NCBI RefSeq assembly: GCF_032854445.1
Contig: NC_088305.1
Location: forward strand, 2,855,001-2,919,000
Source of the DNA: Liolophura sinensis
Taxonomy: Eukaryota; Mollusca; Polyplacophora; Chitonida; Chitonidae
Reading direction: 5' to 3'
Length of the DNA stretch: 64,000 bases
The notes below the pieces were generated by a model. The model saw only the letters and a list, made by a program, of their open reading frames with translations, did no database searches and was not told the DNA's origin. Position numbers and translations under genes: made by a program. Below, piece by piece: positions 12,416 to 24,200 of this stretch; position 1 is the stretch's first letter, and each line of letters opens with the position of its first letter.

Positions 12416-13017
12416 GCGCTTGTCTCGAGCTGCATGTATTTAAGTGCACCATACTTAGAGCGTTATTGCGTGAATTAAAATACATCGTCTAATGTTTTGT
12501 GATTTGGGTTAAAAATTCAAAAAAGAAAACGGCTTTTTTTCTGATCGTTATTGGGAAAGATGATTTCAGATAGTCTGTAATACTTTTCCGGGTAACTTAG
12601 TCATAGGTGTCAATTTATAGCTCAGTTGGTAAAGACACTTAAATGGCGATTTAGGGTGAACATCAATTTGAAGTTTGCACGAAATCTGACACAAAGCGGA
12701 TTATGAGAAAAGCTGTCTTGGGGATTATATAGAGTGCGAGGGCATGAAAACAGACATGCATATACCAGCCGTCAACCAAATTGGAAAGAGGTCATCAGGC
12801 CTTTGCACATTACAGATCTAGTACTTTGTCTGGCTCTCTGTATATACAGGGAATTTAAGATGACATAAAGTCGTAAAGAAGACGAACGATATCTGGAAAG
12901 TCAAGATTTCATAGAAACTGTGACCAGATCCCCCCTGCTCTTGACTCCTTCAGCACGTAACTGCCTTTTCAGCGTAATGTCTACAGTGCTAGTTGCCATG
13001 GTAGCTACGAGCACGTA

Positions 13018-15715
13018 ATGGTGCAAGTGTTTCGAGTGTTAACTCACGCCCAAATCTTCAGCGCTCGGCAAAGACAGGATTTAGAAACAGATATTGAGTT
13101 CGTCTGGACACAAATTTATTTCCAAAAAGTGAATGTTTTCCTGGGATCCGTATATATTCCGCCATGGTCTACATCAGAAACGTGGTCTGAACTAGATTTG
13201 TCACTTTCGCGATTATATAATGCCACTGACCCAGATCGAGATGTTGTGATTCTAACGGGTGACTTTAATTGTGCAGATATCCAATGGCGGTCAACAAACA
13301 ATGGGTTGAAGCCTTACGGTTGGACCACGGGCCAGTCTGACAATTGCACGGATATTTTAGCTGAACTCACATCAATAACAATGCGACCTGCAACGGCAAG
13401 GTGTTAGATTATGTGTGTGCCCGGGGGACGAAGTGTGACGTTTCACTAGCAAAGAATATTGCGAGTTCAAGACAGCAAGCGCAAGTTTCCACCTCGGTTT
13501 GATCAACATCTACTAGCCGTTCTTAAAGATAAGGAACAGTCTTATACCATCTACAAAAAGTTCAAAAGTGACATTCATTATTCTAATTTCGCTGATCTGC
13601 GAAAATCATTCAAAAAGTTAAAACGGGAAAAATATAAGGAATATATTTCAAATGTTGAGTCAGAAACGGAAAACAACCCGAAGCGATTCTGGGGTTTCGT
13701 AAAAGCCAAGCAATCAAACGGCTCAATTCCGGGCTCTGTCAAGTATGAAAATATTGAGGCTAATGATATCAACTCAGTCACAGAGTTGTTTAACGACTTT
13801 TTCTATAGTGTTTTTACCAGACCCCAAAAAACGGAAATGCCTCTGCTCTCTGTTCCGTGTGATGACATAATGACCAATGCTACTGTTAATGCCCATGATA
13901 TATCCTGTTTACTGAATTCTGTAAAAATCCGCACGGCCTGTGGATATGACAATATTTCAGGTCTACTTTTGAAAGAGTGTGCAGAGGAACTGGCCGTTCC
14001 CCTAAGCTTAATTTTCAATGCATCTCTTCAAAATGGGTGCTTCTCAACAGATTTTAAGAGAACTAACGTGATTCCAATTTTCAAAAAATGCAACCGGACA
14101 GACTTTACTAATTACCGCCCTATATCTTTCCTACCACTCTTCAGTAAATTATTTGAAAAGGCTGTATATGAAACACTGTTTCAACATGTTCGAAACAAAA
14201 ATAGCCATAAATCAACATGGATTTTTTCGTAACCGCGACACAGTTACCAACCTAGCATGTTATGTTGATGGTATCACTAAGACTTTTGACGCAAAAGTGC
14301 GGACCGATGCTGTTTACCGAGACCTATGTAAAGCTTTCGACAGTGTCTCTCATGATATGCTGATACATAAACTGAAGCATTATGGCTTCCAAGACCCACT
14401 GCTCAAATGGCTGCGCTCCTATCTCGAAGGCCGTTCGCAAAGAGTTGTTCTACAGGGCGCAGAATCTTCATGAAAGCCGGTATTATCCGGCGTACCGCAA
14501 GGGTCTTTGATTGGTCCGCCACTCTTTATTTTATATGTAAACGACATGTCCTCTTGTGTTCGGCACTCTAAATTGTCACTGTATGCAGATGACAATAATT
14601 TTACAAACAAGCGTGTACCGCGCAAGAATGTGAGCTATTACAGAATGACCTTGCACGTTTAACAAACTGGTGTTCTGTTGGCAGTTTAAGCTAAACGTGG
14701 ACAAGTGTTGTGTGATATCATTCACGAATAAGACCAACAAAATTATATCTAATTATAGCATAGACTGACATGCACTTGAAAGAGTTGAGACTGTGAAAGA
14801 TCTTGGGATAACGTTAACCAGTAATCTGAACTTAAGAGTACATGTCACCAATACCGTTAGAAAAGGTTATAAAATGCTTGGTTTTCTCAAGCGATCGTGT
14901 ATTTCTTTTACAAAAACCAAGTCACTTGTATCCCTGTACAGATCTTTAGTTCGCTCCAACTTGGAGTATGGGTCAATTATATGGTCCCCCACCCAAAAAT
15001 ATCTCTCAGACAAGTTAGAGTACGTTCAAAAAAAGTTTATCAAATATCTATGTTTTAAAACTAATGACGCTTATTCCTCTGAAATATACAGTGATTTTTG
15101 TAAACATTTTCAGCTGCCCACACTATCTGATCGTCGCAGAGCTGCAGATTTAAAGTTCTTACACAAAAGTTTTCACTCTATCGTTGACTCGCCTTATCTA
15201 GTAGAGCAGGTCAGCTTTAATATTCCTGCTCGGGCCTTACGACAAACGGCAACTTTCCGGCCTGCGTAAACTAGAATTAACGCTCGAAAACATTCTCTTT
15301 TCCCTCGAGCCATGAATTCCTGTAATGACCTGAGTTCTAATCATTCCATAGAAATTTTTTCTTCACAACAATCTTTTAGAAGGTCAGTTCACTCGATTCT
15401 TTTTTAACGGTTTTTGTGTGTTTAACATATTTCATGATTTTAACCTCTGATTATAACGGTTTACAATTCTAATTTTTATTATGAAATTTCAGCAAGAATA
15501 GTTTTATATATTCACCTATGTTTACACGTAGGCTTATAACATTTCTGTGTCAAGAATGACACCATATGTTTACCTGTGTTTACACTATCTTTGTACAAAA
15601 ATTGTATTTTACATTTACCTAGCTCTACATACGTGTATCCCTGTTATCAGACCTGTACGTGATCTCCTGGCCTGTTGGCTCGAATATTAATAAACCATAA
15701 TAAACCATATATATT
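13018..15715 (+). pseudogene. Degraded non-LTR retrotransposon (jockey/CR1-like), 5'-truncated
   Basis: The left part (13018-13407) keeps the end of an AP-endonuclease-like domain: GSVYIPPW and VILTGDFNCADIQW. The next frame (13459-14232) runs to the reverse transcriptase start, with NVIPIFKKCN and NYRPISFLPLFSKLFEK. A frameshift near 14200 moves the reading to NQHGFFRNRDTVTNL and motif A, LCKAFDSVSHDML. A stop at 14472 precedes motif B, SGVPQGSLIGPPLFILYVND, and motif C, LYADD near 14580. Thumb and connection sequence (LGITLTSNLNLRVHV, YRSLVRSNLEYGS) continues to 15269. AT-rich 3' sequence with AATAAA-like words ends near 15715. Several frameshifts and stops mean it is dead. The clade is inferred from motif wording. 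Confidence 0.9.
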
Positions 15716-16172
15716 GACTCAGTCTCCAATTTGACAATGACGTCGAGACCTAATTCGACTGTTTAAGTGGCTTATGGGAACACTCATCTTTGGGATCGTT
15801 TACGAATAATGATTAATGCCTGCAATCAAACAAATCGGATAATATGTTAAGCTGTTTGGCGGATTTTGAAGGACGGAAGGCTTGTGCTTGACTACGCGGA
15901 TAATCCGATTGTGAGAGATGATCTATGGCTTTATTGGGCTATATTTGTGTACAGCGGGTTGAAATGGCGTGGAGTTATCTGATAGGCAGAACAACAGTTT
16001 GACGACCTAATACAGAACATGTGATAGACCGTCAGGGTTAGCCTTTGCCTATGTATTCGAAATTTTAAATAAACAAACATTTTATTCTTGCCAAAAGAAA
16101 CCCGCTCACGCAAAATTTTAAAACTATACACTTTAAGAATTAATCTGTTGAACTTACCAGATAGTTCGTTCT
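15716..16172. other. No gene recognised
   Basis: Unique AT-rich sequence between the LINE relic and the MITE-like element. Confidence 0.55.
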
Positions 16173-16384
16173 CTGAGTGATGCTAGAATATATTCTGTTA
16201 TTACTATAACACAACATTGTGTCATATTCAACAGAATTCTTTTATTATAACACAACATTGTTTCACATTCAACAGAATATCCTGTTTGTCTAACAGAATG
16301 GTTATGTTGAATTAATAGAAGATGTGTATTATATTTAACAGAATAATCTGTCGCAATAACAGAATATATTCTAGCAATACTCAG
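16173..16384. mobile_element. MITE-like element with terminal inverted repeats
   Basis: The left end CTGAGTGATGCTAGAATATA followed by TTCTGTTATT pairs with the right end, whose reverse complement begins CTGAGTATTGCTAGAATATA then TTCTGTTATT. That gives about 30 bp of terminal inverted repeat with two mismatches on a 212-bp AT-rich element. Inside, CACAACATTGT and CAACAGAAT recur. No coding potential. I see no convincing target-site duplication, so the superfamily is open. Confidence 0.8.
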
Positions 16385-16542
16385 ATAAAAGACTTTCTGT
16401 TAAATTTATGAGTTGAATTTTTTGAGCGTAAGAGTACATACGAGGGATTGCTGGTTACTTTGCTGTTCGAAGACAAACGGTTTTCGTTATTTGGTAGAGA
16501 CAGGACGGATAATTGTCGATTATGAGATTTTCATCAATGATG

Positions 16543-16688
16543 AGCGTACGTGGGAAGGTGTTCCAGCAACCTGCGGATTTCGTGGGTTTCCCCAGGACTC
16601 CTCCCACCATACTGCTGGCCGCCCTTGTATAAGTGAAATATTCTTGAGTATAGCGTAAAACACCAATCAAACAAACAAAAATAAATCA
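16543..16688 (+). mobile_element. SINE family A, 3' half
   Basis: Contains ACGTGGGAAGGTGTTCCAGC, GGGTTTCCCCAGGACTCCTC, AGTGAAATATTCTTGAGTAT and an AAATAAATC end. TCATCAATGATGAG before it and TCATTAATGAG after it look like a degraded target duplication, so it probably inserted already 5'-truncated. Confidence 0.85.
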
Positions 16689-17679
16689 TTAATGAGAACC
16701 TCCCAAAACCAGCATCATAAGGGTCCAAACTAAGCCGTCCACCTGCTAAGAACCTCAGTGGCCTATTGGTCAATATCGTTATATTTTACAGCCATGTATT
16801 GCTGTTTCCTTTTTTTTTAGGACGGTTCACATCAGATTTATGGCCTTGATTACTTGAAACATACAACGTCAAACAAGTCTCCTGGGTGTTATGTGACTGA
16901 TAGGAAAGTTCATATTGTGCTCTAAATGATATTATTGTAGTCTCGCGGGCTTTACCGAATCAGATATTATAAAAACAACGCGTAATTTATAGTGACGTGA
17001 GACGAGGCTCGTTATTTTGTGAAGGTTTCGGTGTATCGGTTAGACCTTATAACGAAATACTCAGTTGAATAAATGAACTATTGTTAAGCTTTGGGAAAGC
17101 ACTACGCCAGTCTCTTTTTGTGTGTTGCATTACTTAAGGTTTCCGAATCCTTCATGCAATTTCATGAACTGGGTATCAGAGCTGTTCAAAACTAGGTTGT
17201 TACAGGCTCCCTAGAGGTTGTGGGAACGTGTTTATGACAAAACACTTCTGGCGTTCAGGCTGATGTAATATACACTAATGTCACACGACAGACAAGCTGA
17301 AGATAGGGAAAATAAATCATCTTTTTACAATTATACTTCTTTATCGAACATTTTCAAGTTTTAAGTTTTGGAAGGTTATGGGAGCAGTAATTATTTAATT
17401 AAGCTATCGCCCATGGCCCCGAACTCTGTAATATTAGATACCTAGAAAATCAAAAATCCCCAAAACAGGAAATAGCCGGCTTGAGTTAGCTCTCGGAAGT
17501 TTGGAATTTTATTATTATTATTATTTTAAACTTACATTTGTTTTTGCCCTTTTTTATGATTCTATTTGTATGCATGACAGAACTACATGTTTGAGGATCT
17601 CAGATAAAATCATTCTCTGGTTGACTGAGTTCACATCTTCATGTGTACTACCCACTTAAAATTAAAGCCCTTATGCACC
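16689..17679. other. No gene recognised
   Basis: Unique AT-rich sequence with a short (TTA)n run at about 17510. No coding or RNA feature seen. Confidence 0.55.
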
Positions 17680-17836
17680 CCTCAACGAAATAAAATTGTT
17701 ATACAAACCTCGACGAAATAAAGTTGTTATACACACCTCAACGAAATAAAGTTGTTATACACACCTCAACGAAATAAAGTTGTTATACATACCTCAACGA
17801 AATAAAGTTTTTATACACACCTCAACGAAATAAAGT
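17680..17836. repeat. 28-bp tandem repeat, about 5.6 copies
   Basis: The monomer is CCTCAACGAAATAAAGTTGT followed by TATACACA. Near-identical copies, non-coding. Confidence 0.9.
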
Positions 17837-17940
17837 AAAAGAAAGGTAAAATATGAAGTAAGGTTCACCATACAGACAACTGAAATCTATACCTAAAATA
17901 CTTTCATTTATTTAAGAGTGTCGGAAGGCGTTAAAATATC

Positions 17941-18222
17941 GGAATACTATGGTGGGCTTTATAAGCCATACTGTCGGTATCAAGGAACTCTGACGTCACA
18001 TTACCTTTTTCCCTGATATTCACCAGAAAAAAAGGAATACTACGGTGGGCTTTATGAGCCATACTGTCGGTATCTAGGAACTCTGACGTCACATTACCTT
18101 TTTCCCTGATATTCACCAGAAAAAAGGAATACTATGGTGGGCTTTATGAGCCATACTGTCGGTATCTAGGAACTCTGACGTCACATTACCTTTTTCCCTG
18201 ATATTCACCAGAAAAAAGGAAT
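17941..18222. repeat. 92-93-bp repeat, 3 copies, each with a perfect CRE palindrome
   Basis: Each unit runs GGAATACTATGGTGGGCTTT, ATGAGCCATACTGTCGGTAT, CTAGGAACTCTGACGTCACA, TTACCTTTTTCCCTGATATT, CACCAGAAAAAA. TGACGTCA falls at 17991-17998, 18084-18091 and 18176-18183. Copies are about 97% alike. Three adjacent full CREB/ATF sites about 3 kb upstream of the first recognised receptor exon make this the best candidate regulatory block in the window, but that role is inference. Confidence 0.9.
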
Positions 18223-20366
18223 TTTTGACAACATTTTGTCAGTCACCTTTTTCTCACAGGTAAAACGTGCTGTTCAAAAACATTCAGTGTGGTAATTAGA
18301 GTTGAAAAAAACTTCCTGTGACGTAAGAATTCCTAAACTCTGATAGAATGTTCCATAAAGCATATTATGGATAGCTTTATGTCGTCTATTTAGTGATGCC
18401 TACATCGGTTTTTAGAGGTCTTGTCCTCTATGTGGGGTATACTGGAATCCGCCCGTCCGTGCGTCTGTAGATAAGATTTTGACCCTGCACCCTTGCCAAA
18501 AACTGTTCCGTCGATTTCAATGAAACTTACCGCATATCTTGCCTATCTTTTCAACCTGTGCATGCTTAAGGTTAATGGAAATCACGTGATTACTTCCATC
18601 ATCAAGCCTCATTAAGTCTTTGCCTAACAGTGCTTTTCCATGCATTCAGATTTTGTCCACGCCTCACTTCCGAAAGTACGAACCTATTTCTATGACCCTT
18701 AGCATACATCTTCCCTATAATCTAACTTGTGCGTGGTTCAAATTTAATTACACCGGGTAATTACTTTCCTAATTACCCCGTTCATGCACTTAGTGCAATA
18801 ATCGGAGTTTCATGTACATTGTATTCTCTTCTGATTGATACATTTTCTCCATTCAAACTGCACTGATTGCAGTAGTGCAATCAATGCACACGACGAATGA
18901 CCCAAGAAACATTGTGTACGAGGCTAAACTAATCAACATGACGTAGTGTAATTTCTATACGGTTTTTTTAAGTTTTCTTTCTTTCATTTTTGGAAATGTT
19001 GGGGGATAGAAGGGGATATGTTATTATTGTTGTTGCTGTTGTTGTTAAGCATGACAGAAAATGTGCTTTTCATAGTACACAGCCGGATTCCTTAGCTGTG
19101 ATTTGCTTCATCTGTCAACGTGAATGGTGCAGTGGGCTGAATCCTGGGTGTTGGGAAGAGACTAAAAGCTTTAATCGCCCGAAAGTGGAGTTCGCTAAAT
19201 GACAGGGACTAAGGCAGACGAAAAGGGAGTGTTGTACACATCTCGACATTAACTGCGTCTCTGTGCGGCAACCCTACGCCGAGGAATGATGAACGGCTCA
19301 ACTTACGGGTCTGTTTGCTTCGCTTGGTCGATTAGAAGCGATTTCTGCCCAGAATTAACCAAGTTTAATCCCTCAAAGGGAAGTCTGTGGTAATCTTTCA
19401 TCGGCACACTTACTTGGCGTCGAGGCTGGTATCTGGCTGTCGTTAGTGCATCGTCAATAAGGGTCGATGGAGTGTTTACCCAAGTCGGCAGCTCCCCGTT
19501 GTTCTAGTGATGAATCTTACATATTATAGGGAAGGACAAATTAGACCGATTCCCCTAGCAGGCACTTGACGCCGCTGTGCTAAACCTTGATTGCCAGCTA
19601 GGCAGCAAGTTACACTATTAATGGCCTACTGTTAAAGCTCAAGCTTTAGTGGCGTTCACAAGATAATATCGCCAATCAATCCGTCAAACCGGACAACTGA
19701 CGATTGAAAAGCAGACTTATACATATATGAGACGTGTATACATCACTCGGAGGCCTGACATCTATTCTAACTTGCAAAGTAACTTGAACTGGTTCCAAAG
19801 TTTTTGCTAGATTACTTACTTATTTGATTGATTTATCACACAGTAAGGTCAAAGACATGACTCACAAGGGTAACCTTGGCAAACAGACGAGTCGTGAAGG
19901 TCAAGACACACAGTGTAGACTGGACGACGAACCTGTCAACCGACTTTACTTTAATACCTTTTCGCCTACTCCTCCCAGTTCTTCACTTCCACAATAAAAG
20001 AGTACTTTATGAATGTGTTTTCTTCAAATTGATACAGTTATCAAGAGGGTATTTTCCCGTTAGTAAACCAGCTTTGTACAGACAGCGCTCTACGTTTGAA
20101 CCGCTGAAAATGCTGGAGAAAAATTGTTCGATTTTCTGAGAAAGTGGCAAACGTGGAGTGCTGGCGGTTTACCAAAAGCTACAGGATGGTAAAGCCGCAC
20201 AGGATATGTATGAATCATTATTTCTTACAATGAGCTTTATGAGCTTATGAGCTTCATGAAATGAAGTGCACTATTTAGCACCACTGCTCTAACGGCAAAT
20301 CAGGTTCTCATGCAAATATATAAATTCCTTCTTCAAGTCTAGCTAATGCTGGCATCCTCTTCTCTT
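18223..20366. other. No exon recognised; possible home of the missing 5' receptor exons
   Basis: About 2.1 kb of mostly non-repetitive sequence upstream of the first recognised receptor exon. I looked for a short exon with a cysteine, ending in phase 1 at a GT, and found none I would defend. Frames at 18990 and 19876 have no family resemblance. Confidence 0.4.
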
Positions 20367-20495
20367 CCAGCAACCTATGGATAGTCGCGGGTTTCCCTTG
20401 CACGGTTTCCTCCCACCATATTGCTGGCCACCGCCGTAGAAGTGAAATATTCTTGAGTACGGCGTAAAACACAAACCAAAGTAAACAAATAAATC
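20367..20495 (+). mobile_element. SINE family A, 3' half
   Basis: CCAGCAACCTATGGATAGTC, CGGTTTCCTCCCACCATATT, AGTGAAATATTCTTGAGTAC, GGCGTAAAAC, then an A-rich end. First of three partial copies clustered at 20.3-21.0 kb, just upstream of the first recognised receptor exon. Confidence 0.85.
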
Positions 20496-20601
20496 TATTA
20501 ATATACATGGTGTTATAGAATGTTCGGGGTATGGTATGTGGTGAAGGTTTGTGGGACATAGCTTGCTTAAGGTACGTCCAGAGCCCATAACTGCTAATAG
20601 G

Positions 20602-20738
20602 TATGGCAACAACCTGCTTATTGTCGCCGGTATCTCCCGGGCTCTGTACGGCTTCCACCCACCGCCGCCGTTGGATAAGAGAAATATTCTTGAATAAGGC
20701 AGAAAACATCGACCAAATAAATAAATCAAATCAAATAA
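20602..20738 (+). mobile_element. SINE family A, 3' half, diverged
   Basis: CAACAACCTGCTTATTGTCG, TCTCCCGGGCTCTGTACGGC, AAGAGAAATATTCTTGAATA and a (CAAATAAAT)n end. More diverged than its neighbour at 20367. Confidence 0.8.
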
Positions 20739-20914
20739 AAACGTAAATATTAAAATGTCAAATATTTTCTAGGTGTTAAAGTGATACGTGTTTACATGCT
20801 GTAACAATATGAGTGCCAACAACTGAAGGCGTTGCGCGGCGCATTGACTGATCGCAAGTTCTAACACGATTTTTAGATTACAAGGCTTTTTCAGCCTTTG
20901 TGTTGACTTTCTCT

Positions 20915-21031
20915 CCCGAAGTGGGAAGGTCTGCCACCAACCTGCGAATGGTGGTGAGTTTCCCCTGGTTTAGTCAAACCATAATGTGGCGGCCGTCGTA
21001 TTAGTGAAATAAATAAATAATAAATAAATAT
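20915..21031 (+). mobile_element. SINE family A, partial and internally deleted
   Basis: GAAGTGGGAAGGTCTGCCAC, CAACCTGCGAATGGTGGTGA, CCATAATGTGGCGGCCGTCG, then it passes straight to (AAAT)n, skipping the ATTCTTGAGTACGGCG block. Confidence 0.8.
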
Positions 21032-21155
21032 ATGTTTCAACGTTTGTAATATGAAACACACCATGAGGTGTGAGTAACACTAAAATGAATGTACTAAATA
21101 TACTAAATAACTGTTTCGTACACTAAATCTGACACTTTTCATTCTGTGGTTTCAG

Positions 21156-21268
21156 ATCATGCGCATTGTAACCGAACTCTGGACAGCTGGGGCGGATGCT
21201 GGCCGAGACCCCAGCGGGAGAAGTCGCCTCTATACCCTGTCCACCACATCCAGTCTTTGACACCTCCA
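21156..21268 (+). CDS. GPCR exon: hormone-receptor ectodomain (Cys2-Cys4), with 1-nt frame break
   Basis: The acceptor is ttcag before 21156 and the donor gtaagt follows 21268. The first part reads HAHCNRTLDSWGGCW, the class B CNRTWDGWxCW motif, with an N-glycosylation sequon at NRT. From the next codon the family-like sequence AETPAGEVASIPCPPH..FDTS is found only in the +1-shifted frame, so one base, most simply a G at TGCTGG/CCGAG near 21202, is missing. The exon is 113 nt. A 114-nt exon would be phase 1 at both ends, as expected for class B ectodomain exons, and would join the next exon in frame. Read uncorrected, it stays open but yields non-family residues and loses the PCP cysteine. Confidence 0.88.
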
Positions 21269-24200
21269 GTAAGTAAAGTTTTTATCCATTCAATCTCTCG
21301 TTACCGAACATATTACCACAGGACAATGTAATTAAAGGACTTATAGCTCAATTCTTGAGCTCACAATTTCCCTTACTGTTGTTTAATATATGTTCTCAAT
21401 ACTGTTGTGGGGGCCTCCGTGGCTCAGTTGGTTAGCACGCTAGCGCAGCGTAATGACCCAGGAGTCTCTCACCAATGCGGTCGCTGTGAGTTCAAGTCCA
21501 GCTCATACTGTCTTTCTCTCCGGCCGTATGTGGGAAGGTCTGTCAGCTACCTGCGGATGGTCGTGGTTTTCCCGGGCTCTGCCCGGTTTCCACCCACCAT
21601 AATGCTGGCCGCCGTCGTATAAGTGAAATATTCTTGAGTACGGCGTAAAACACCAATCAAAAAAAAAATCAATACTGTTGTCGAATCCCTCTGTCTTCAT
21701 ACTGAGCTATAATTCTTCTTTCGTCAGTTTACATTTGTGGAACATCCACTCACTATGCAGTTGCTGAATCCCTTTGTGTTCATACAGCTATTCAATACAC
21801 CGATTCTTCTTTAATTTACGTTTGTGAAACATTCATTCTTCGTACAGTTGTTGAATCCTCTCTTCATGCAGTTAATGAGCATCAACTCTCCTTTAATTTA
21901 TATTTGTTGAAAGTCAATTCTCCATACAGTTGTTGAACCCGCTGTCTTCAAACTGATGTTGAACGCCAATTCTTCATCCTGTTGTTGAACTTGTTGTCTT
22001 AAACTGTTGTTGAATGACAATTCTCCATATCCATGCAGTTGTTGAACCCGCCGTGTTAAAACTGTTGTTAAACGTCAATTTTCCATGTAGTTCTCGAAGT
22101 CATTTCTCTCTAGAGTTATTGATCCATCTTTCTTCGCACAGTTGCCAGGTACCTGGCGTGTGACTCTGGTTTTCAATCGGCTAAGGGCGGGTTCTGTCAC
22201 TCTTATACACTTAACTGAAGCAGCATGAGATGGAATCGAATAATCGACCTTACTGAAAAAAACGGGCCTGGCAGTTAAAGAGGAGACTCTGAGCCAGCGA
22301 GGCCAACAAAATGACGCTTAAAATAGGTAATTTCGGCATCCGTGGCAGGTGCTCTCTTAACAAGCTTGTTTAGCTTCATTTCTCTAAATGACAGACCTCT
22401 TATAATTTCCTAATTACGTAAATTTGCTAAACACTTGAAAATCATCATTTCAGTAGACCCTATTTACAACGTTAGGCATGAACCATAACCAAATAATGAG
22501 TGCTAAAAACTTCTTAGCGTCAATTTATAGTATTGAATAATAAGATTTACCCGTCAATTAGATCTTGTAAGTGTATCGCTGAGTAAAGAACTGAATACAC
22601 ATAAAATCATATCTCTGTTTAATACATTTTTTTAAAAATTTGATTGATTTTTTTTTTGATTGGCGTTTTACACCGTACTCAAGAATATTTCACTTATACG
22701 ACGGCGGCCAGCATTATGGTGAGTGGAAACCGGGCACAGCAGAGGGGGAAACCCACGACCATCCGCAGGTTGGTAGCAGACCTTCCCACTTACGGCTGGA
22801 GAGGAATAAAATTTGATTGACGTTTAACGCCGTACACTGAAAAAAAAAACAATTTAAACATCTCTTTGCAACAAATAATAAACGGGCTAATGTTTAATTG
22901 TAACATATTTAATATTTAAACACTTAAACCTGTTTATCCAACAACTGATAATAAGACCCATTATCATGTTGATAATATACATTGAAAACTTTAAATCAAT
23001 CCGTTAAGCAATAACTCATTCAATTTACTACATGAATTATTGCATTTGTACTATAAATTATGAGTATTTATGAAATACTGCATGTAGTCATAAAATAAAT
23101 CAATATATTTTTGAAAACATACGAGTGTATTTTAAAAGTAAACACACCTTGAACATGTTAAAAGTAATCATTTATTATAGTGTATGCACGTGCTACCGTT
23201 CAAAATAGTTTATGAATTTCCTAAAATGTATAAAACGGATCAAATTATCGCTTTTTGAAACTTTGGAATCAATTAAAGCTGTAAATAGTATAAGTACGAG
23301 TCCGATATTTACTGAAAGGCATTAATTTGGTAAGCACGTTTATTATCTGATGCAGAGATACGTGTAATGATAAACATTCCGTTTTTTCAGTGTACTAAAG
23401 ACATTTCAGACATTTTTAGCATTCAATTTGAGTTCTGGAGGCTCGAAAATCATTCGTAAAAGGGGAAAATGAAAAATTATATAAAAAGTTGTATTCGACA
23501 GATTTTCCTAGTATGGGTGACGTTCAAGGGCATGCCGTCCCGGAAACATGTTCCGTGTGCTCGATGTTACTTGTTCGTAAGAAATCACTGTCTATGCGCC
23601 ATCAAGAAGAGACACTGATGCGACAACCGAACGCGTAAAGAGTCCAAACAATATATATTGTACACATGGCAAATTTGTCGTTTTTAAGTCTACAGAAGAC
23701 GGGGACAAAACCATGAACGCTTTAGATTATCGCACAAGCTGGCCCAAATAGTGGCGAAGAAAACCATGTAAATGTAGATGGACTGGTCGTTCGTTGAGAT
23801 TAGAACGAAACTGGTTACATCTGCTTTAACTCATAGCACATGATACATGAAATTTAACGGCAAGTAAATTTCAATGCAGAGGTCTTTTCCACTGACACGA
23901 ACTTTTGTTTGGGCCTGTTTTAGCTACAAATATACATCATGTATTCAAACCTTGTTACACTGTTATATCTACGCGTTGTCTGGTTTTTATTTGTACCAGT
24001 GAAGATACCTATGTATAGCGTTCCCCAACCTCTTCCGTTAATTAAATTTAACCCTACGATTCTTCCACGGCGCGTCAGCCGTATAAGTCTAAACTCCGCA
24101 TTAGCCCGTGATCGCCAAAGCCTAATCTCCGACCGTGCTAAAGATCCGATGTCCCCCAGGGAAAGTGATGGTATTATCTCAATTAGCTGTCTATACTCAC

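Noticed and set aside
12612-12645. tRNA-like A box (TAGCTCAGTTGGTAAAGAC)
   Set aside because: No B box or cloverleaf follows; probably a SINE scrap or chance.
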